Origin: Angiostrongylus vasorum
Lineage: Eukaryota > Nematoda > Chromadorea > Rhabditida > Metastrongylidae
DNA length: 64,000 nt
Reading direction: 5' to 3'
Assembly: GCA_018806985.1 (NCBI GenBank)
Contig: JADANN010000309.1
Span: 744,001 to 808,000 of the forward strand
The notes under the pieces are model-generated. The model made no database searches. It saw nothing but the letters and a program-made list of their open reading frames with translations, and was not told where the DNA came from. The position numbers and the translations under genes are program-made. Below are positions 56,201 through 62,505 of this stretch, in pieces. How positions within the stretch are numbered: the first letter of the stretch is position 1; every line of letters starts with the position of its first letter.

Positions 56201-57641
56201 TATAAGTGAGAGGAACGCATATTTAGCTTATGGACGTGTTCGTGCACCGTCTTTTTCCAGAAAGTGAAAAGGCGAGATGGAAATCGTAACTACTACCCGG
56301 AGCTTCCTATGCAATATTTTCTCAAAACCCACTATATAGAATCTGCAGAATTTTGCAGAAGACATTTTCTTACATGGATCTCAACTTAACACTCTATATG
56401 AAATAGTGTACCTTCTGGAATACAAGTTACTCCTTGTTCCAACCTTCGTTAATTACCAGAAAGCACACGACAACTTAGTGAATGCCCATGTAGAAATACT
56501 TGCTGGCTGTGTGTATTGAAAAAGAATACAGTTTCTACTAAGCATTATCTCTTGCAGTGTACGAAGAAAATCGATAGCGCAACCAAATGGTGGAAAAATG
56601 ATACCTTTTGAGGGGACAATTCCCACCCATGTCCGTTTTACTGCTGATATTGCCGATTTCCCTAATCTCATTGGAGAATCTGAGATAATGGTTGACAAGA
56701 TCAATGAGGAAGGAAAAAGGATACGATCACTGTTCATTCAGAGTAAAGGCTACTTCATGAACAGCATTCGTTGTGAAGGAGAACAGATCATTCTGGATGG
56801 GTCATACATTGAGAAGATGATATCCTGTCTGTATCTGGCGCGTTCAATAAATATGGATAACGACTTGAGAAAACTTCGTAGAAAACAGCGATCAGCGTGG
56901 ATTACGTTGGGGCTACTACACACCTAATTGAAGCAGAATCCCTTCCAGCACTATGTTGTTAAACAGCAAGATTGTTTTGTATAATGCTTACATTGAAGAA
57001 TTAGTGTGCAATACATCAGAAATACGCCGAAGTCTTCAGTTGACTTGCAGGTCAGCTGCATCTACAGCTCGAATCAATTTCCAAATTCTCAAGCAGATGT
57101 TGAACCCACATTCCAGTCCGCGGACCTTCTCACATTACAGTTAGAAGTTGCGTAGTGGTTAGCTGAGCTTTTGATATAATTCAACTGTTACCATAAATTT
57201 ACGACGTATTGTTCCAGAGTAAGATGAGGAAAAGTCAAATGTAGTAAGTGTTAATGGAGGACAAGTAGTGCTTGAACTCGTACCTCCCAAGCAACTTTCC
57301 GAACACGGCCCCCCAGTCACCGTTCTCCCATTTAAACGGAGCTTCCTCTTTACTGATCTTTTGAGTCCTCCTGAAGTGGACACGGCCGAGCTTCACAAGA
57401 TTCGAAGAGAGAGGGCTGCGATTGCTCTGAAATGACGGAAGTGCGATTCTACTGTCTCATTACTTTAGATTTGTACAAACACTTTTGCACAGCGAAATAA
57501 GACTTGAAGATACCTTGACATTCTGAGTGTGGCAGACGAATCATACCCGCTATTGGATGAGCAGCTACACATTCAGCCGAACGCATCCTCACTCCCGGAC
57601 CGCATGTGGTGGAACACTCGCTCCATGGGCTCAGCACGAAT
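29234..57641 (-). CDS. madd-4: ADAMTS-like / punctin (MADD-4 type), 3' part, TSP1x4-Ig-TSP1x3-PLAC
   Basis: Secreted matrix protein of the ADAMTSL/punctin family; in C. elegans MADD-4 guides muscle arms and organises neuromuscular receptor clusters. Exons 5' to 3': 57514-57641, 57284-57426, 52577-52713, 51733-51841, 44988-45082, 40910-41066, 39680-39784, 39536-39626, 38929-39065, 37289-37423, 37076-37228, 33709-33851, 31097-31166, 30380-30524, 29888-29942, 29234-29306. After allowing for three 1-base homopolymer excesses they give 623 codons plus TGA in one frame. Visible residues: TSP1 repeats at about 5-58 (PWSECSTTCGPG), 76-133, 136-201 (CSVSCGTG) and 203-254 (WTECSTSCGSG); an Ig domain at 265-360 (KKKIYWTRNGRR, MEDAGVYECY); a helix-prone linker at 367-395; TSP1 repeats at 396-455, 457-512 and 515-573; and a PLAC domain at 583-616 (CEDNSRYC, KCCATC). 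There is no protease domain. The 5' end, including the signal peptide, was not found. Confidence 0.85.
29440..29660 (-). mobile_element. Decayed SINE-A
   Basis: Plus-strand AATCCCTGAGGGATGCGCCA and the diverged body and core (ATGCTACCAATGTGTCAAGC), ending near the box B complement GCATGATCGAAC. Located between the punctin PLAC exons. Confidence 0.6.
30150..30300 (+). mobile_element. SINE-C copy
   Basis: Plus-oriented: CAAGAGCCTCAGTGGTGCAG (box A), GTGCCTCGATCTGGC (box B), AATATCTCACCATCATTGTG, and the 3' end ACCCTGCCGTGAAAAATTAT. It lies in the punctin intron beside the exon at 30380. Confidence 0.55.
30665..30835 (+). mobile_element. SINE-C composite
   Basis: The left part CCTCAAGCGCGCTTCGAGCC is the reverse head. 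The right part (GAGTTTTGCTCATATCTTAG to ACCCTACCGTGAAACATTGT) is the plus-oriented 3' half. It is an inverted composite. Confidence 0.45.
31633..31919 (-). mobile_element. SINE-A with 10-bp target-site duplication
   Basis: Minus-oriented full-length copy in a punctin intron, flanked by AAATGGAATA at 31623-31632 and 31920-31929. On the plus strand it reads tail-first (AAGGATAAAGCTCTCGGCG) and ends with the head complement ACCACTGTGCCACATGC. Confidence 0.82.
32030..33440 (+). mobile_element. RTE LINE remnant with internal deletion
   Basis: The endonuclease end at 32125-32330 (IIIGDLNANIGPRKTSEQR) runs almost directly into the RT at 32366-32914 (GFSTMDCIHTITRLIE, FIDLEKAFGPVE, RLVDDIILIA), so the middle linker has been deleted. 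The RT active-site box reads LVDD where A/Y-ADD is expected. The 3' part to 33440 is stop-ridden. It lies in a punctin intron, antisense to that gene. Confidence 0.8.
34213..34582 (+). mobile_element. SINE-D (RTE-tailed), full length about 370 bp
   Basis: Starts TTTACCGCCTCATCGTGG with tRNA-like box A GTGGCTGAGAGGTATTC and box B GGGATTCGTCCCC. The body carries GTGGCAAATCTCCCTCTGAT and GGCAGACTTTGGCCAGGCTG. It ends GGGCCCGCACAACC through ACGGGCCGTTCAAGTG, the same terminal module as the RTE at 41562-44755. A SINE-A follows directly. Confidence 0.7.
34588..34845 (+). mobile_element. SINE-A
   Basis: Head GCATGTGGCACAGTGGTAGG, core TACTGGCACCAGACTTGTTT, a short deletion after the TACATTGGT part, 3' end GCGCTGAGAGCTTTATCC. 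It follows immediately after a SINE-D copy. Antisense to the punctin gene. Confidence 0.78.
35690..36030 (-). mobile_element. SINE-B-like element, diverged
   Basis: CACGAAGATCTTCGTTATGG and CTCGAGGATTCTTAGCC match the reverse 3' body. Near 35940-36010, CTTGCTTGCCTGAGGGGAGT plus TTTCGAACCAGGGACC is the box B side of the head. Confidence 0.45.
36068..36442 (+). mobile_element. SINE-D, full length
   Basis: CTTTACTGCCTCATCGTGGC at the start, GGGGATTCATCCCC for box B, and the 3' module GGGCCCAAGAAGTGAGGG, CGTCCAAGTATCTAAGCATC. Punctin intron, antisense to the gene. Confidence 0.7.
36605..36880 (-). mobile_element. SINE-D, minus orientation, internally shortened
   Basis: Plus-strand ATTTGGATGTTTGGATGCCC (tail units), GTGCGGGCACCAGCACTTTT, GGCCAAAATTTGCCTCAGG, up to CCTCTCAACCAGGATGAAGA (head complement). 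It faces the previous SINE-D tail to tail. Confidence 0.65.
37670..38008 (-). mobile_element. SINE-B, best copy, about 330 bp
   Basis: In minus orientation: tRNA-like head GATAACACAGTGGTA (box A) and TAATTCGATTCCGCTC (box B), then the core TCATCCCTCCGGGGTCTGGA and AATTGGTACCAGACTTGTC, then a body different from SINE-A. The core is nearly the same as in SINE-A while the flanking parts are not. Confidence 0.7.
38640..38822 (-). mobile_element. SINE-A, 3'-truncated
   Basis: Only the head and core remain: plus-strand GTGGCCCACCGGTATATC to GAGCACTGTGCCACATGCGC. The 3' body with GATCAACGCC is missing. It is close to punctin exon 38929-39065. Confidence 0.7.
39186..39328 (+). mobile_element. SINE-D 3' fragment
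   Basis: Begins at GTCAGACTTTGGCCAGGCTG and keeps the RTE-like 3' module (GGGGGCCCACACAACTAG, GACGGGCCGTCCAAGTATCC). The 5' half is absent, as expected for truncated target-primed insertion. Confidence 0.65.
39536..39626 (-). CDS. madd-4: Punctin Ig-domain exon with one apparent +1 frameshift
   Basis: Encodes the B-to-C strand part of the Ig domain: TSIKIKCPRKNF, then DKKKIYWTRNGRRIKND after dropping one base of the A5 run at 39588-39592 (plus strand). As written, a TGA follows KNF. The exon is 91 nt where flanking phases demand 90. Neighbouring exons 39680-39784 (LTLGIGGVATLYQG) and 38929-39065 (NGNLRIFHARMEDAGVYEC) supply the rest of the domain. Confidence 0.75.
39904..40182 (+). mobile_element. 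SINE-A
   Basis: Head GGGTGTGGCGCAGTGGTCGC, box B GGAATCAATCCC, core AAATTGGTACCAGACTTGTC, 3' end GATCAACGCCGGGAGC. Intron copy between punctin exons 41066-40910 and 39784-39680, antisense to that gene. Confidence 0.8.
40455..40690 (-). mobile_element. Decayed SINE-A
   Basis: Traces GGGCTTCGATCAATCCTTGA, GTGATTGAATGCATGTGTGG and AACGATGTATCAAGCCATTA in reverse SINE-A order. Confidence 0.55.
41208..41561 (+). mobile_element. SINE-D abutting the RTE tail to tail
   Basis: GGTTTACCGTCTCATCGTGG at the start, GGGGATTCATCCC for box B, 3' module GGGCCCGCACAACC and the tail unit CCAAGTAA repeated. The RTE at 41562 is inserted in its tail in the opposite orientation. Confidence 0.7.
41562..44755 (-). 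mobile_element. Near full-length RTE LINE, about 3.2 kb
   Basis: Flanked by the 8-bp direct repeat AAGTAACT at 41554-41561 and 44756-44763, a likely target-site duplication. On the minus strand: an SL1-like 5' end (44730-44751), a leader, an endonuclease at about 44330-43600 (ALQETKIRKTDIRQL, KITIINCYSPTDAVDDYEL, HAEIDHILTNRRW), an RT at 43411-42400 (SGPDNITADFRRAGSHN, NYRPICLLSVLYKLF, active site RFADDIFIF near 42420-42450), a C-terminal domain at 42278-41598 (YVYLGRSMNMENNMKEEIYR, KHRWAGHMMRR), and a tail of AAGTATCC units. Several frameshifts separate the blocks, so it is probably inactive. It represents a different RTE lineage from the copies at 13.8 and 32 kb, judging by its endonuclease. 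Confidence 0.88.
44730..44751 (-). other. SL1 spliced-leader fossil at the RTE 5' end
   Basis: The minus-strand 22-mer ends ACCCAAGTTTGAG, exactly as nematode SL1. Over the 22-nt SL1 it matches 18 positions, and all four differences (positions 2, 6, 7, 9) are transitions. It lies four bases inside the left target-site duplication of the RTE insertion, so it is the element's own 5' terminus. No SL RNA gene body (donor, Sm site) follows. Confidence 0.7.
44764..46164. other. Punctin intron/exon neighbourhood
   Basis: Apart from punctin exon 44988-45082, I find no repeat family here. A minus-strand frame at 45711-46001 is open for 96 codons without domain or splice evidence. Confidence 0.35.
46165..46345 (+). 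mobile_element. SINE-B-like remnant
   Basis: Core-like AAATTGGCACCAAGCTTCTC followed by GATCCACGAAAGCCGGTGAC and TGCCTGCGGTGGAGAG, parallel to the plus-oriented right part of the 2080-2420 element. Confidence 0.4.
46890..47700 (-). mobile_element. Penelope-like element 3' part with GIY-YIG domain
   Basis: On the minus strand the linker reads VPPDTLRRQLVRNRLYDRLR near 47560-47620. A GIY-YIG-type endonuclease start follows (HEYIGETGRLYVSV near 47430), then a continuous frame at 47389-47156 (LGTHRIQKHSGEDFDVKVAV, NPRMNSREERPEITRDLAPF). The end near 46970-46900 encodes SEEGDTAETSA, a terminus also seen in the copy at 49.0 kb. The RT is absent here. Confidence 0.75.
47700..47880. repeat. A/T-rich imperfect ATTAT repeat tract
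   Basis: Low-complexity stretch built of variants of TTATATTATA and CATTAT, immediately upstream of the Penelope fragment at 46890-47700. No coding content. Confidence 0.7.
48460..48830 (+). mobile_element. SINE-C copy preceded by a 3' fragment
   Basis: The stretch 48600-48830 reads CGGAAAGGGTAATATTCCCC, GTCCGGAGTTTTGCAAATGT and TATACCCTGCCATTGAAAAG. The same 3' end (CCTTGCCATTGAAAAGAG) also occurs at 48478-48510, a second fragment in tandem. Confidence 0.5.
49000..50800 (-). mobile_element. Penelope-like retroelement, degenerate, split by SINE-A
   Basis: Minus strand: the RT begins near 50790 (VRPIISCVDGRTDRITWFL), then METFNVSALYTNVSNDSV at 50604-50540 and the catalytic box YCRYIDDCFIIFIM near 50210-50260. 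A segment near 50190-50110 reads DKWFELLNEQSEYIKF, and another near 49920-49800 reads IPFILPFISDEVDIAIQRYL. The GIY-YIG region from about 49770 is broken at 49286-49564 by a SINE-A. The remaining C-terminus (MNSREECPQNTRGRAPYHR) and a 3' tail with GAAGAAGACAGTGATGCTGA follow to 49000. Stops and frameshifts throughout. Confidence 0.82.
49286..49564 (+). mobile_element. SINE-A inserted into the Penelope GIY-YIG region
   Basis: Full-length copy flanked by AAAAAGCC at 49278-49285 and 49565-49572. The intact arrangement of the target can be read in the Penelope copy at 47.2 kb, which runs through the same point without interruption. Head GCGTGTGGCGCAGTGGTTGG, tail GAGCTTATCCTTTTTT. Confidence 0.85.
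50855..51065 (-). mobile_element. SINE-C copy
   Basis: CATGGCAGGGGTTAATGTGA at the 3' side, GCTGAGATATTTGCAAAACT, box B complement GTGGACTCAATCCCA, and CCATAAGGGTCCTTCGTTTC towards the head. Confidence 0.5.
51195..51290 (-). mobile_element. Short Penelope RT fragment
   Basis: About 80 bp repeats, with mismatches, the stretch at 50435-50500 inside the Penelope copy (shared CTGATAGTCTAATGG). It is a detached fragment in the same orientation. Confidence 0.5.
51842..52576. other. Punctin intron, unassigned
   Basis: Short intron between exons 52577-52713 and 51733-51841. No repeat recognised. Confidence 0.5.
52925..53175 (+). mobile_element. Penelope-like 3' end fragment
   Basis: The plus-strand frame ends SDEGKDFETLAE followed by TAA at about 53150, resembling the acidic C-terminal/3' motif (EEGDTAETSA) of the two other Penelope copies. 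Only the extreme 3' part remains. It is opposite in orientation to the copies at 46.9 and 49 kb. Confidence 0.45.
53650..55960 (-). mobile_element. RTE LINE remnant interrupted by a SINE-A
   Basis: On the minus strand, the endonuclease part lies at 55960-55330, a SINE-A at 55035-55297, and the linker plus RT at 55020-53650. At 54400-54480 the sequence parallels the RT stretch encoding KGFSTMDCIHT in the 32-kb copy. Decayed, many stops. Confidence 0.65.
55035..55297 (+). mobile_element. SINE-A inside RTE remnant
   Basis: Contains GCGTACTGGTCAGAGGCGCC at the head, GGGATCGATCTC for box B, then a deletion of about 40 bp before the core (AAATTGCTACGAGACTTGTC), and 3' end GATCAACGCTGAGAGC. It splits the RTE remnant at 53650-55960. 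Confidence 0.75.
56230..57130 (+). mobile_element. RTE LINE remnant, RT and C-terminal part
   Basis: The plus-strand frames read VPTFVNYQKAHDNL near 56430-56480 (RT box A equivalent) and HVRFTADIADFPNL near 56620 (active-site box, with ADD replaced by TAD). ISCLYLARSINMDNDLRKL follows near 56820 (C-terminal part). Stops and frame changes mark it as dead. It lies between the punctin exons at 57284 and 52713. Confidence 0.7.
57284..57426 (-). CDS. madd-4: Punctin exon with two apparent +1 homopolymer frameshifts
   Basis: Acceptor CATTTCAG, donor GTACGA. It encodes the end of TSP1 repeat 1 (FESCEARPCPLQEDSK) and the start of repeat 2 (WENGDWGPCSESCLGG). The two halves are in different frames. 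Removing one base from the run at 57359-57362 (T4, plus strand) and one from 57309-57314 (C6) makes one frame that joins perfectly to both neighbouring exons. The opposite strand happens to be open here for about 80 codons, but that frame matches nothing and lacks splice support. Confidence 0.75.
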
Positions 57642-58064
57642 CTGAAAACGATTTACGACACTCCTGGTTCAAAGTGTAGACTTGTCTCTCATCTGCCTTT
57701 GAGAAAAAAAGAATTTCGTTCTTTCCAGAACTTCCTTTAACAACTAAGCTACGCGGCTTGGGTAACGTCATCGCATTTTTCACAGTATTCCACAGCGGCT
57801 AACGAATCTATGAGATGAAATCTCGTTTAGCAAACAAAAGACCCACTATTTCCGCATTGAAGGGCAAAAAAGCACTTGATCAAAACTTAATCAGCAAAAA
57901 AAACGTCGACACTTTCACAACGCCTTTAGCTGAGCGCTACAGTTTTTCGTTTTCGACGGCGATTGTATTTCATAAGGTAGAGTTTTGTAGTGAATAATTT
58001 GCAAGGGCATTGGCCTCCTTGAGCTGTTTTTGAAAACACTGGAGAGAAGAATTTTAAGAAATAC

Positions 58065-58195
58065 AGTTCCGTTTAAGCAAAACAATAGCGGAACCCTTCT
58101 CCAGTTGAGTGAAATCAAACCTCGGCGAATGACCGTTGCTTTCAATTGGATTATACGCCGACTCGTCCAAGAACTTCCGATCGCTCCAGTCGATA
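58065..58195 (-). CDS. Candidate exon upstream of the punctin exons
   Basis: Acceptor CCATTCAG at the high end and a possible GTATTT donor at the low end. It is open on the minus strand with a protein-like acidic/aromatic composition including WSDRKFLDESAYNPIE and FDFTQLEKGSAIVLL. It could be a 5' exon of the punctin gene, but its end phase does not match the exon at 57514-57641 without another exon or a different donor. The opposite strand is also open for about 60 codons. Confidence 0.35.
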
Positions 58196-58569
58196 CTGAA
58201 TGGATTGCATAATATTTTCGGAAGAACTAACTTATCCCTACGCGAAAGCTTCGGCTCAGGATGGTGAATATATCACAGAGAGATTTTCGAATCTACAATT
58301 TTGGTCATTCTTCATATTTCGATTTTCTTGACGCACAACGCTATCAGCTGAGCTGTTACTTGGTTGCATGCCGTGGCAGACCGTTCCTTATTCGATGAGG
58401 TTAAAGCAATGTTTTCACCATTAAACGCTCATCGATGCTCATTGCTCGAGGAAATCTCCACTTAGAATCTTGTCGTTATAAGTGCTGCACCACTGCGAAA
58501 CTAATATTAGTTCTACGAGGTTGTTCAAAATCACAACTCTTTCTTCTCGTTACGCGGGTAGAAAGATAG

Positions 58570-58830
58570 GTGGCGTTGATCAATCTCTTACAGAGACGCC
58601 ATGCCTTTGACTCCATTAAGCATCATCAAGATGACAGAACGTATACTTGGTATATAAAGTAAATTTTGGGGCCTAAAGATATGCCAGTTGTTGTTTTTTT
58701 ATCCTTCTATGCAAGTTTTGCACCAATTTCCACACCTCGCAGTGATGCTGAGCCTGATTTACTTTTGGTGTAGGATTCAGCCAATGTGCTTATTGCATGG
58801 CACGTCTAGCCACTACGCTACAAGCACCCG
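58570..58830 (-). mobile_element. Decayed SINE-A
   Basis: GGCGTTGATCAATCTCTTAC and CCATTAAGCATCATCAAGAT mark the tail side; the rest is strongly diverged up to CCACTACGCTACAAGCACC, a head-like end. It lies directly before the young copy at 58935. Confidence 0.5.
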
Positions 58831-58934
58831 TTAGGAAGTAGCATGGCAGCGAAAGATGCCCAATCACTACGCCCGCAATATTGGTAATTAAAAGGGAACT
58901 ATCATTTCTATTTTCTTCGAGTATGCGTTAAAGT

Positions 58935-59223
58935 GTAAGTGGGCGCGTGTGCCGCAGTGGTTGGAGGCGCCGCTGCGACACACACGTGGAATCGATCCCC
59001 GCGCCCATGGCCCATCAAGCCTTTCCCTCCGGGGTCGACAAATTGGTACCAGACTTGTCTGGGAGGATAGCAACACTGGCTCGATACATCGGTAGGCCAC
59101 CGCGAGTCATTGTAAAGGCCAGATATGCTTTCAATCACCTCCAACGATACATAATGAAGTCGAATGCATGGCGCATCCCTCAGGGGATTGATCAACGCCG
59201 AAAGCTTTAAGCTTTAAGCTTTC
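58935..59223 (+). mobile_element. SINE-A, youngest-looking copy with 13-bp target-site duplication
   Basis: Full-length copy flanked by TATGCGTTAAAGT at 58922-58934 and 59224-59236. The 5' GGGCGCG (58941-58947) is the perfect complement of CGCGCCC (59000-59006), as in a tRNA acceptor stem. Between them lie GCCGCAGTGGTTGGAGGCGC (box A region) and TGGAATCGATCCC (box B). The 3' end carries the tail unit AAGCTTT three times. This is the best reference for the family consensus. Confidence 0.88.
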
Positions 59224-59236
59224 TATGCGTTAAAGT

Positions 59237-60169
59237 CACGTCGATTTTAAACTTCACAATGATGAAATTCGTAGTATGTAATTAATGTTGCATGCCTTTG
59301 TAATTTTTTTCTCTGATGTCCTTAATATAATCCTAAAGGCTCAATACGCAGATTTTTCGCCATGCTGAGGTATGCATTAATACCAATGCATGCCGTCCCA
59401 AATACACCAAAAAAAAGACTCCTTTCTTCACCTTTCCTTTACAATATCGTATTCTACGTGCTTTGCTAGCCATTTCCAGATTCCTACGTTTTTCTATGCA
59501 TTTTTATTATTTTCTATGCCTCTTTTGGATGTTCACACTTCTTGCACCTAGTGGAAAAAATTTCGCGCACTATCTAGCCTGGCTTTCACATCCTTTGCTT
59601 GAACATTTTGGAATATTTTCTATATCAGCCCAGTCTTTACGATGTCCGAGATTCATCATAACGACCAGAAAGAAAATAAACAACCAATTACTGGCTAAAA
59701 ATTGGATTTCTAGGCTTGAACTATATCCAGGCAAGATGAATTGGTTTTGCTCGATGGCCCATCCGAAATGAACAAGAAGAAGCTGAAGGGTCAGAAATAA
59801 ACATGGAACCAACTGAGCTCCTTGGTGTCGGTTTTAATCAAGAATAGAGGTTGTAAATAGTGCCTCACAACCCATTAAGCTTAGGTGACAGTCAGCCTGT
59901 CGTAGGTTAACAATTTCTGCCTAGATTCACAATAATATTACACCTCAAATGATTTGTTTGACTGATATTTGCGACCTTTTTTCTGAAAGAAAGTAATAAA
60001 CGGTACAATGTCACGCATGAGGGGTTATTGGGACTCATATTTATTTATAGGTCCTATCCTCTTGGGGCCACAGTTCATATTCTGGATAGGTATGAAAAGT
60101 CGTTAACTCACCTTCACCTAGCTAACATTGCCACGTATGATAGACAAGATTGTATGATTGTGCAAGAGT
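59237..60169. other. Unassigned sequence
   Basis: Open frames on both strands at 59463-59812 overlap and neither shows a domain. Hydrophobic stretches occur on both strands, so composition rather than coding may explain them. Confidence 0.3.
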
Positions 60170-60478
60170 ACAGAAGGATAAAGGATATAGATCTCAGAGT
60201 CGATCATTCTGTGAGGAATGCGTCATGCATTCGACTTCATCAAGCATCGTTTGGAGGTGACTGAATGCATATCTGGCCTTTACTGAATCGACTCGAGTGA
60301 CTTTAATGACTCGCGGCGGCCTACCGATGTATCGAGCCAGTGATGCAATTGCTACCAGACTTGTCTGGTACCAATGTGTCGACCTCGAAGGGATGGAGGG
60401 CTTGGTGGGCTATGGGCACGAGTATCGATCCCACATGTGTGTTGCAGGGCGCCTGCTACCACTGCGCCATGCATTCCC
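60170..60478 (-). mobile_element. SINE-A with an internal duplication
   Basis: Minus-oriented copy. Near 60280-60315 the segment around TTTACTGAATCGACTCGAGT / GACTTTAATGACTCGCGG is partly repeated, making the copy longer than its relatives. Core CAGACTTGTCTGGTACCAAT; head complement CTACCACTGCGCCATGCA. Confidence 0.75.
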
Positions 60479-61187
60479 TGTGCAAGATTAGTTCATTTAT
60501 TGATGTTGTGAAAGGAGCTACAAGAGAATCTACAGATGCGATAAAAAAACGTCTTCACTGGCGAATCTTTGAAGGGACGTTGTATTATGTCAATACGTCA
60601 GACAGAGCAGTCAGAAGTACGGGATTAACCTGCTAAAATTCTGCGATGAAAATTCTCCACCATTGTAAGTGTAGCAGAACCGGTGGAGACCAGGCCCATG
60701 AGCAATTTCTGAATAAAAAAATGGGATTCCCTGAGCAGCTTATTTAACAGATGATGAATCAGAAAGAATTTACTGTGAAGATTCCAAAGGACAGAATGTC
60801 TACATCTACATGCTCAATCAGACCTGCAGGAAAGGAAACTCTATTAGCAGAAAACGCCCTCGTTTTTTTGGCTGCAAGAAGGAATTGCTAATACACCAGA
60901 CTTAAAATTTGTTGTAAATTTTCCTTAGTTGTTCACCCGTCAGATTGAGTCGAGTCAGGAAACTTTTTGCCGTTTCAGTAACAACCACAGGAAGTGGAAA
61001 TCGCAGAGATGACTGATAAATTTGTAAAATGTGTCTAAGTAGTGCAAATCATGAAACGAAGGATGTTAACTGTAGATTACAGAGTTTTCAGATCGTAACA
61101 TAACGTTTTCTTTAGCGTAACATTTGCAACAACACAACTACTTCCTGAATATCTGGCCTGTTTACAATCAATAATTACTGTGGTAAA

Positions 61188-61468
61188 TAAAGGACAAAGC
61201 TCTCGGCGTTGATCAACCCCCTGAGGGATGCGCTGTGCATTCGACTTCATTAAGCATCATTTGGAGTTGATTGAATGCATATCTGGCCTTTACAATGACT
61301 CGCGGTGGCCTACCGATGTATCGAGCCAGTGCGGCTATCCTCCCAGACAAATTTGGTACTGATTTGCTGACCCCGGAGGGATGCAAGGCTTGGTGGGCCA
61401 TGGGCGTGGGGATCGATTCCACGTGTGTTTTTTCAGGGCCTCTCCGACCACTGCGCCATATGTGCCCA
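61188..61468 (-). mobile_element. SINE-A
   Basis: Minus-oriented full-length copy: tail side AAAGGACAAAGCTCTCGGCG, core CCCAGACAAATTTGGTACTG, head complement CTCTCCGACCACTGCGCCAT. Confidence 0.8.
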
Positions 61469-61518
61469 TTCCTGTGATATCGAGTATATAATTACATTAA
61501 AATTACGTATATGCACAC

Positions 61519-61711
61519 CTTCTGAGTGGCTCACAACTTCAATGCAATGAGAATATGTTTCCAACGGTCGGATCTCGATGTTCAACTTCACTAGAGATAA
61601 TTCAGTGTCCTCACCAGCAATAGCAGTTTGTGTCACACCCGTACATTTAGTATGGGAATTGGCGCGGGACTTACGAAAGTCGATAAAAAACTCGTCCCAG
61701 AAGCTTTTTTC
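61519..61711 (-). CDS. Candidate isolated exon, unknown protein
   Basis: A 193-nt block bounded by AG (ATAGTTAG) and GTGTGC. It encodes a hydrophilic stretch including KSFWDEFFIDFRKSR and LNIEIRPLETYSHCIEVV. No family recognised. The position fits a 5' exon of the punctin gene or of another minus-strand gene, but I cannot link its phase to a neighbour. Confidence 0.35.
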
Positions 61712-62112
61712 CTAACTATTGATGTGTAGAGCACTTCTTCCACGACGTCTAGTGCAAAAACCTTTTGCAGTTTTCAGTTCCGTAAAAAAATTTTGGAGAA
61801 GAAGCACTTGAAATTAAAGATTCAAAAATCGTTGTACTCATTTTTCCACTATGCTTAGTGGACTTGGATATATTTTCTTTCCTTGATTGCTTTCGCAGAC
61901 TGATGATGAAGGCGGTTTATAGATGAATTTTTTTTCCTCATTACGAGAGAAGAGGACAGCTGCACTTTCAGCTGTTCTCCAGGTGGTATCTTTTGAACTG
62001 TATACGCGGTTCAAGGTGTTTTGCAATACAAAGGTAGTCGTTGTTTAATCCCGTGCTCTGAGCAAATCATGCCTTCAGTCCTTCTGTGCTCGTGCCAGAC
62101 CTGTGTAAAGGG

Positions 62113-62388
62113 TAAAAGGATAAAGTTCTCGGCGTTGATCAATCCATGAGGGATGCGCCATGCATCCGACTTCATTAGGCATCGTTTGAAGGTGACTGAA
62201 TGCATATCTGGCCTTACAACGACTCGTGGTGGTCTACCGATGTATCGAACCACTGCTGCTATCCTCCCAGACAAGTCTGTTACCATTTTGCCCACCCCGG
62301 AGGGATGGCAGGCTTGGTGGACCATGGTAGCGGAGATCGATTCCACGTGTGTGTTGCACGCTGCTTCCGACCATTGCGCCACGCGCCC
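62113..62388 (-). mobile_element. SINE-A (left arm of an inverted pair)
   Basis: Minus-oriented: tail side AAAGGATAAAGTTCTCGGCG, core CCAGACAAGTCTGTTACCAT, head complement CGACCATTGCGCCACGCGCC. It abuts a plus-oriented SINE-A fragment. Confidence 0.8.
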
Positions 62389-62505
62389 CAGACTTGTGTA
62401 GGAGAAGAAAACACCGGCTTGATACATAGGCCTTTCGCAAGTCATTCCGCAGGCCAATTATACATTTAATCACATCTATGATGCTTGATGGAGTCGAAAA
62501 CATTG
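62389..62505 (+). mobile_element. SINE-A 3' fragment (right arm of an inverted pair)
   Basis: Begins in the core (CAGACTTGTGTAGGAG) and continues through GGCTTGATACATAG, AAGTCATTCCGCAGGCCA and CATTTAATCACATC to GATGGAGTCGAAAAC. Decayed, in opposite orientation to the adjacent copy. Confidence 0.6.

Noticed and set aside
57188..57433. Plus-strand open frame of about 80 codons ending in TGA, looking like a terminal exon
   Set aside because: The minus strand here encodes TSP1 repeats that join in phase to neighbouring punctin exons once two homopolymer bases are dropped. The plus frame has no clean acceptor and no recognised family.
58030..58212. Plus-strand 60-codon frame
   Set aside because: Antisense to a more protein-like minus-strand block with a TTCAG-type acceptor; neither is proven, but the plus frame has less support.
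58941..59006. Functional tRNA gene
   Set aside because: A tRNA-like acceptor stem and A/B boxes exist, but the anticodon arm is not a proper stem-loop and the unit is the head of a 289-bp SINE with target-site duplication.
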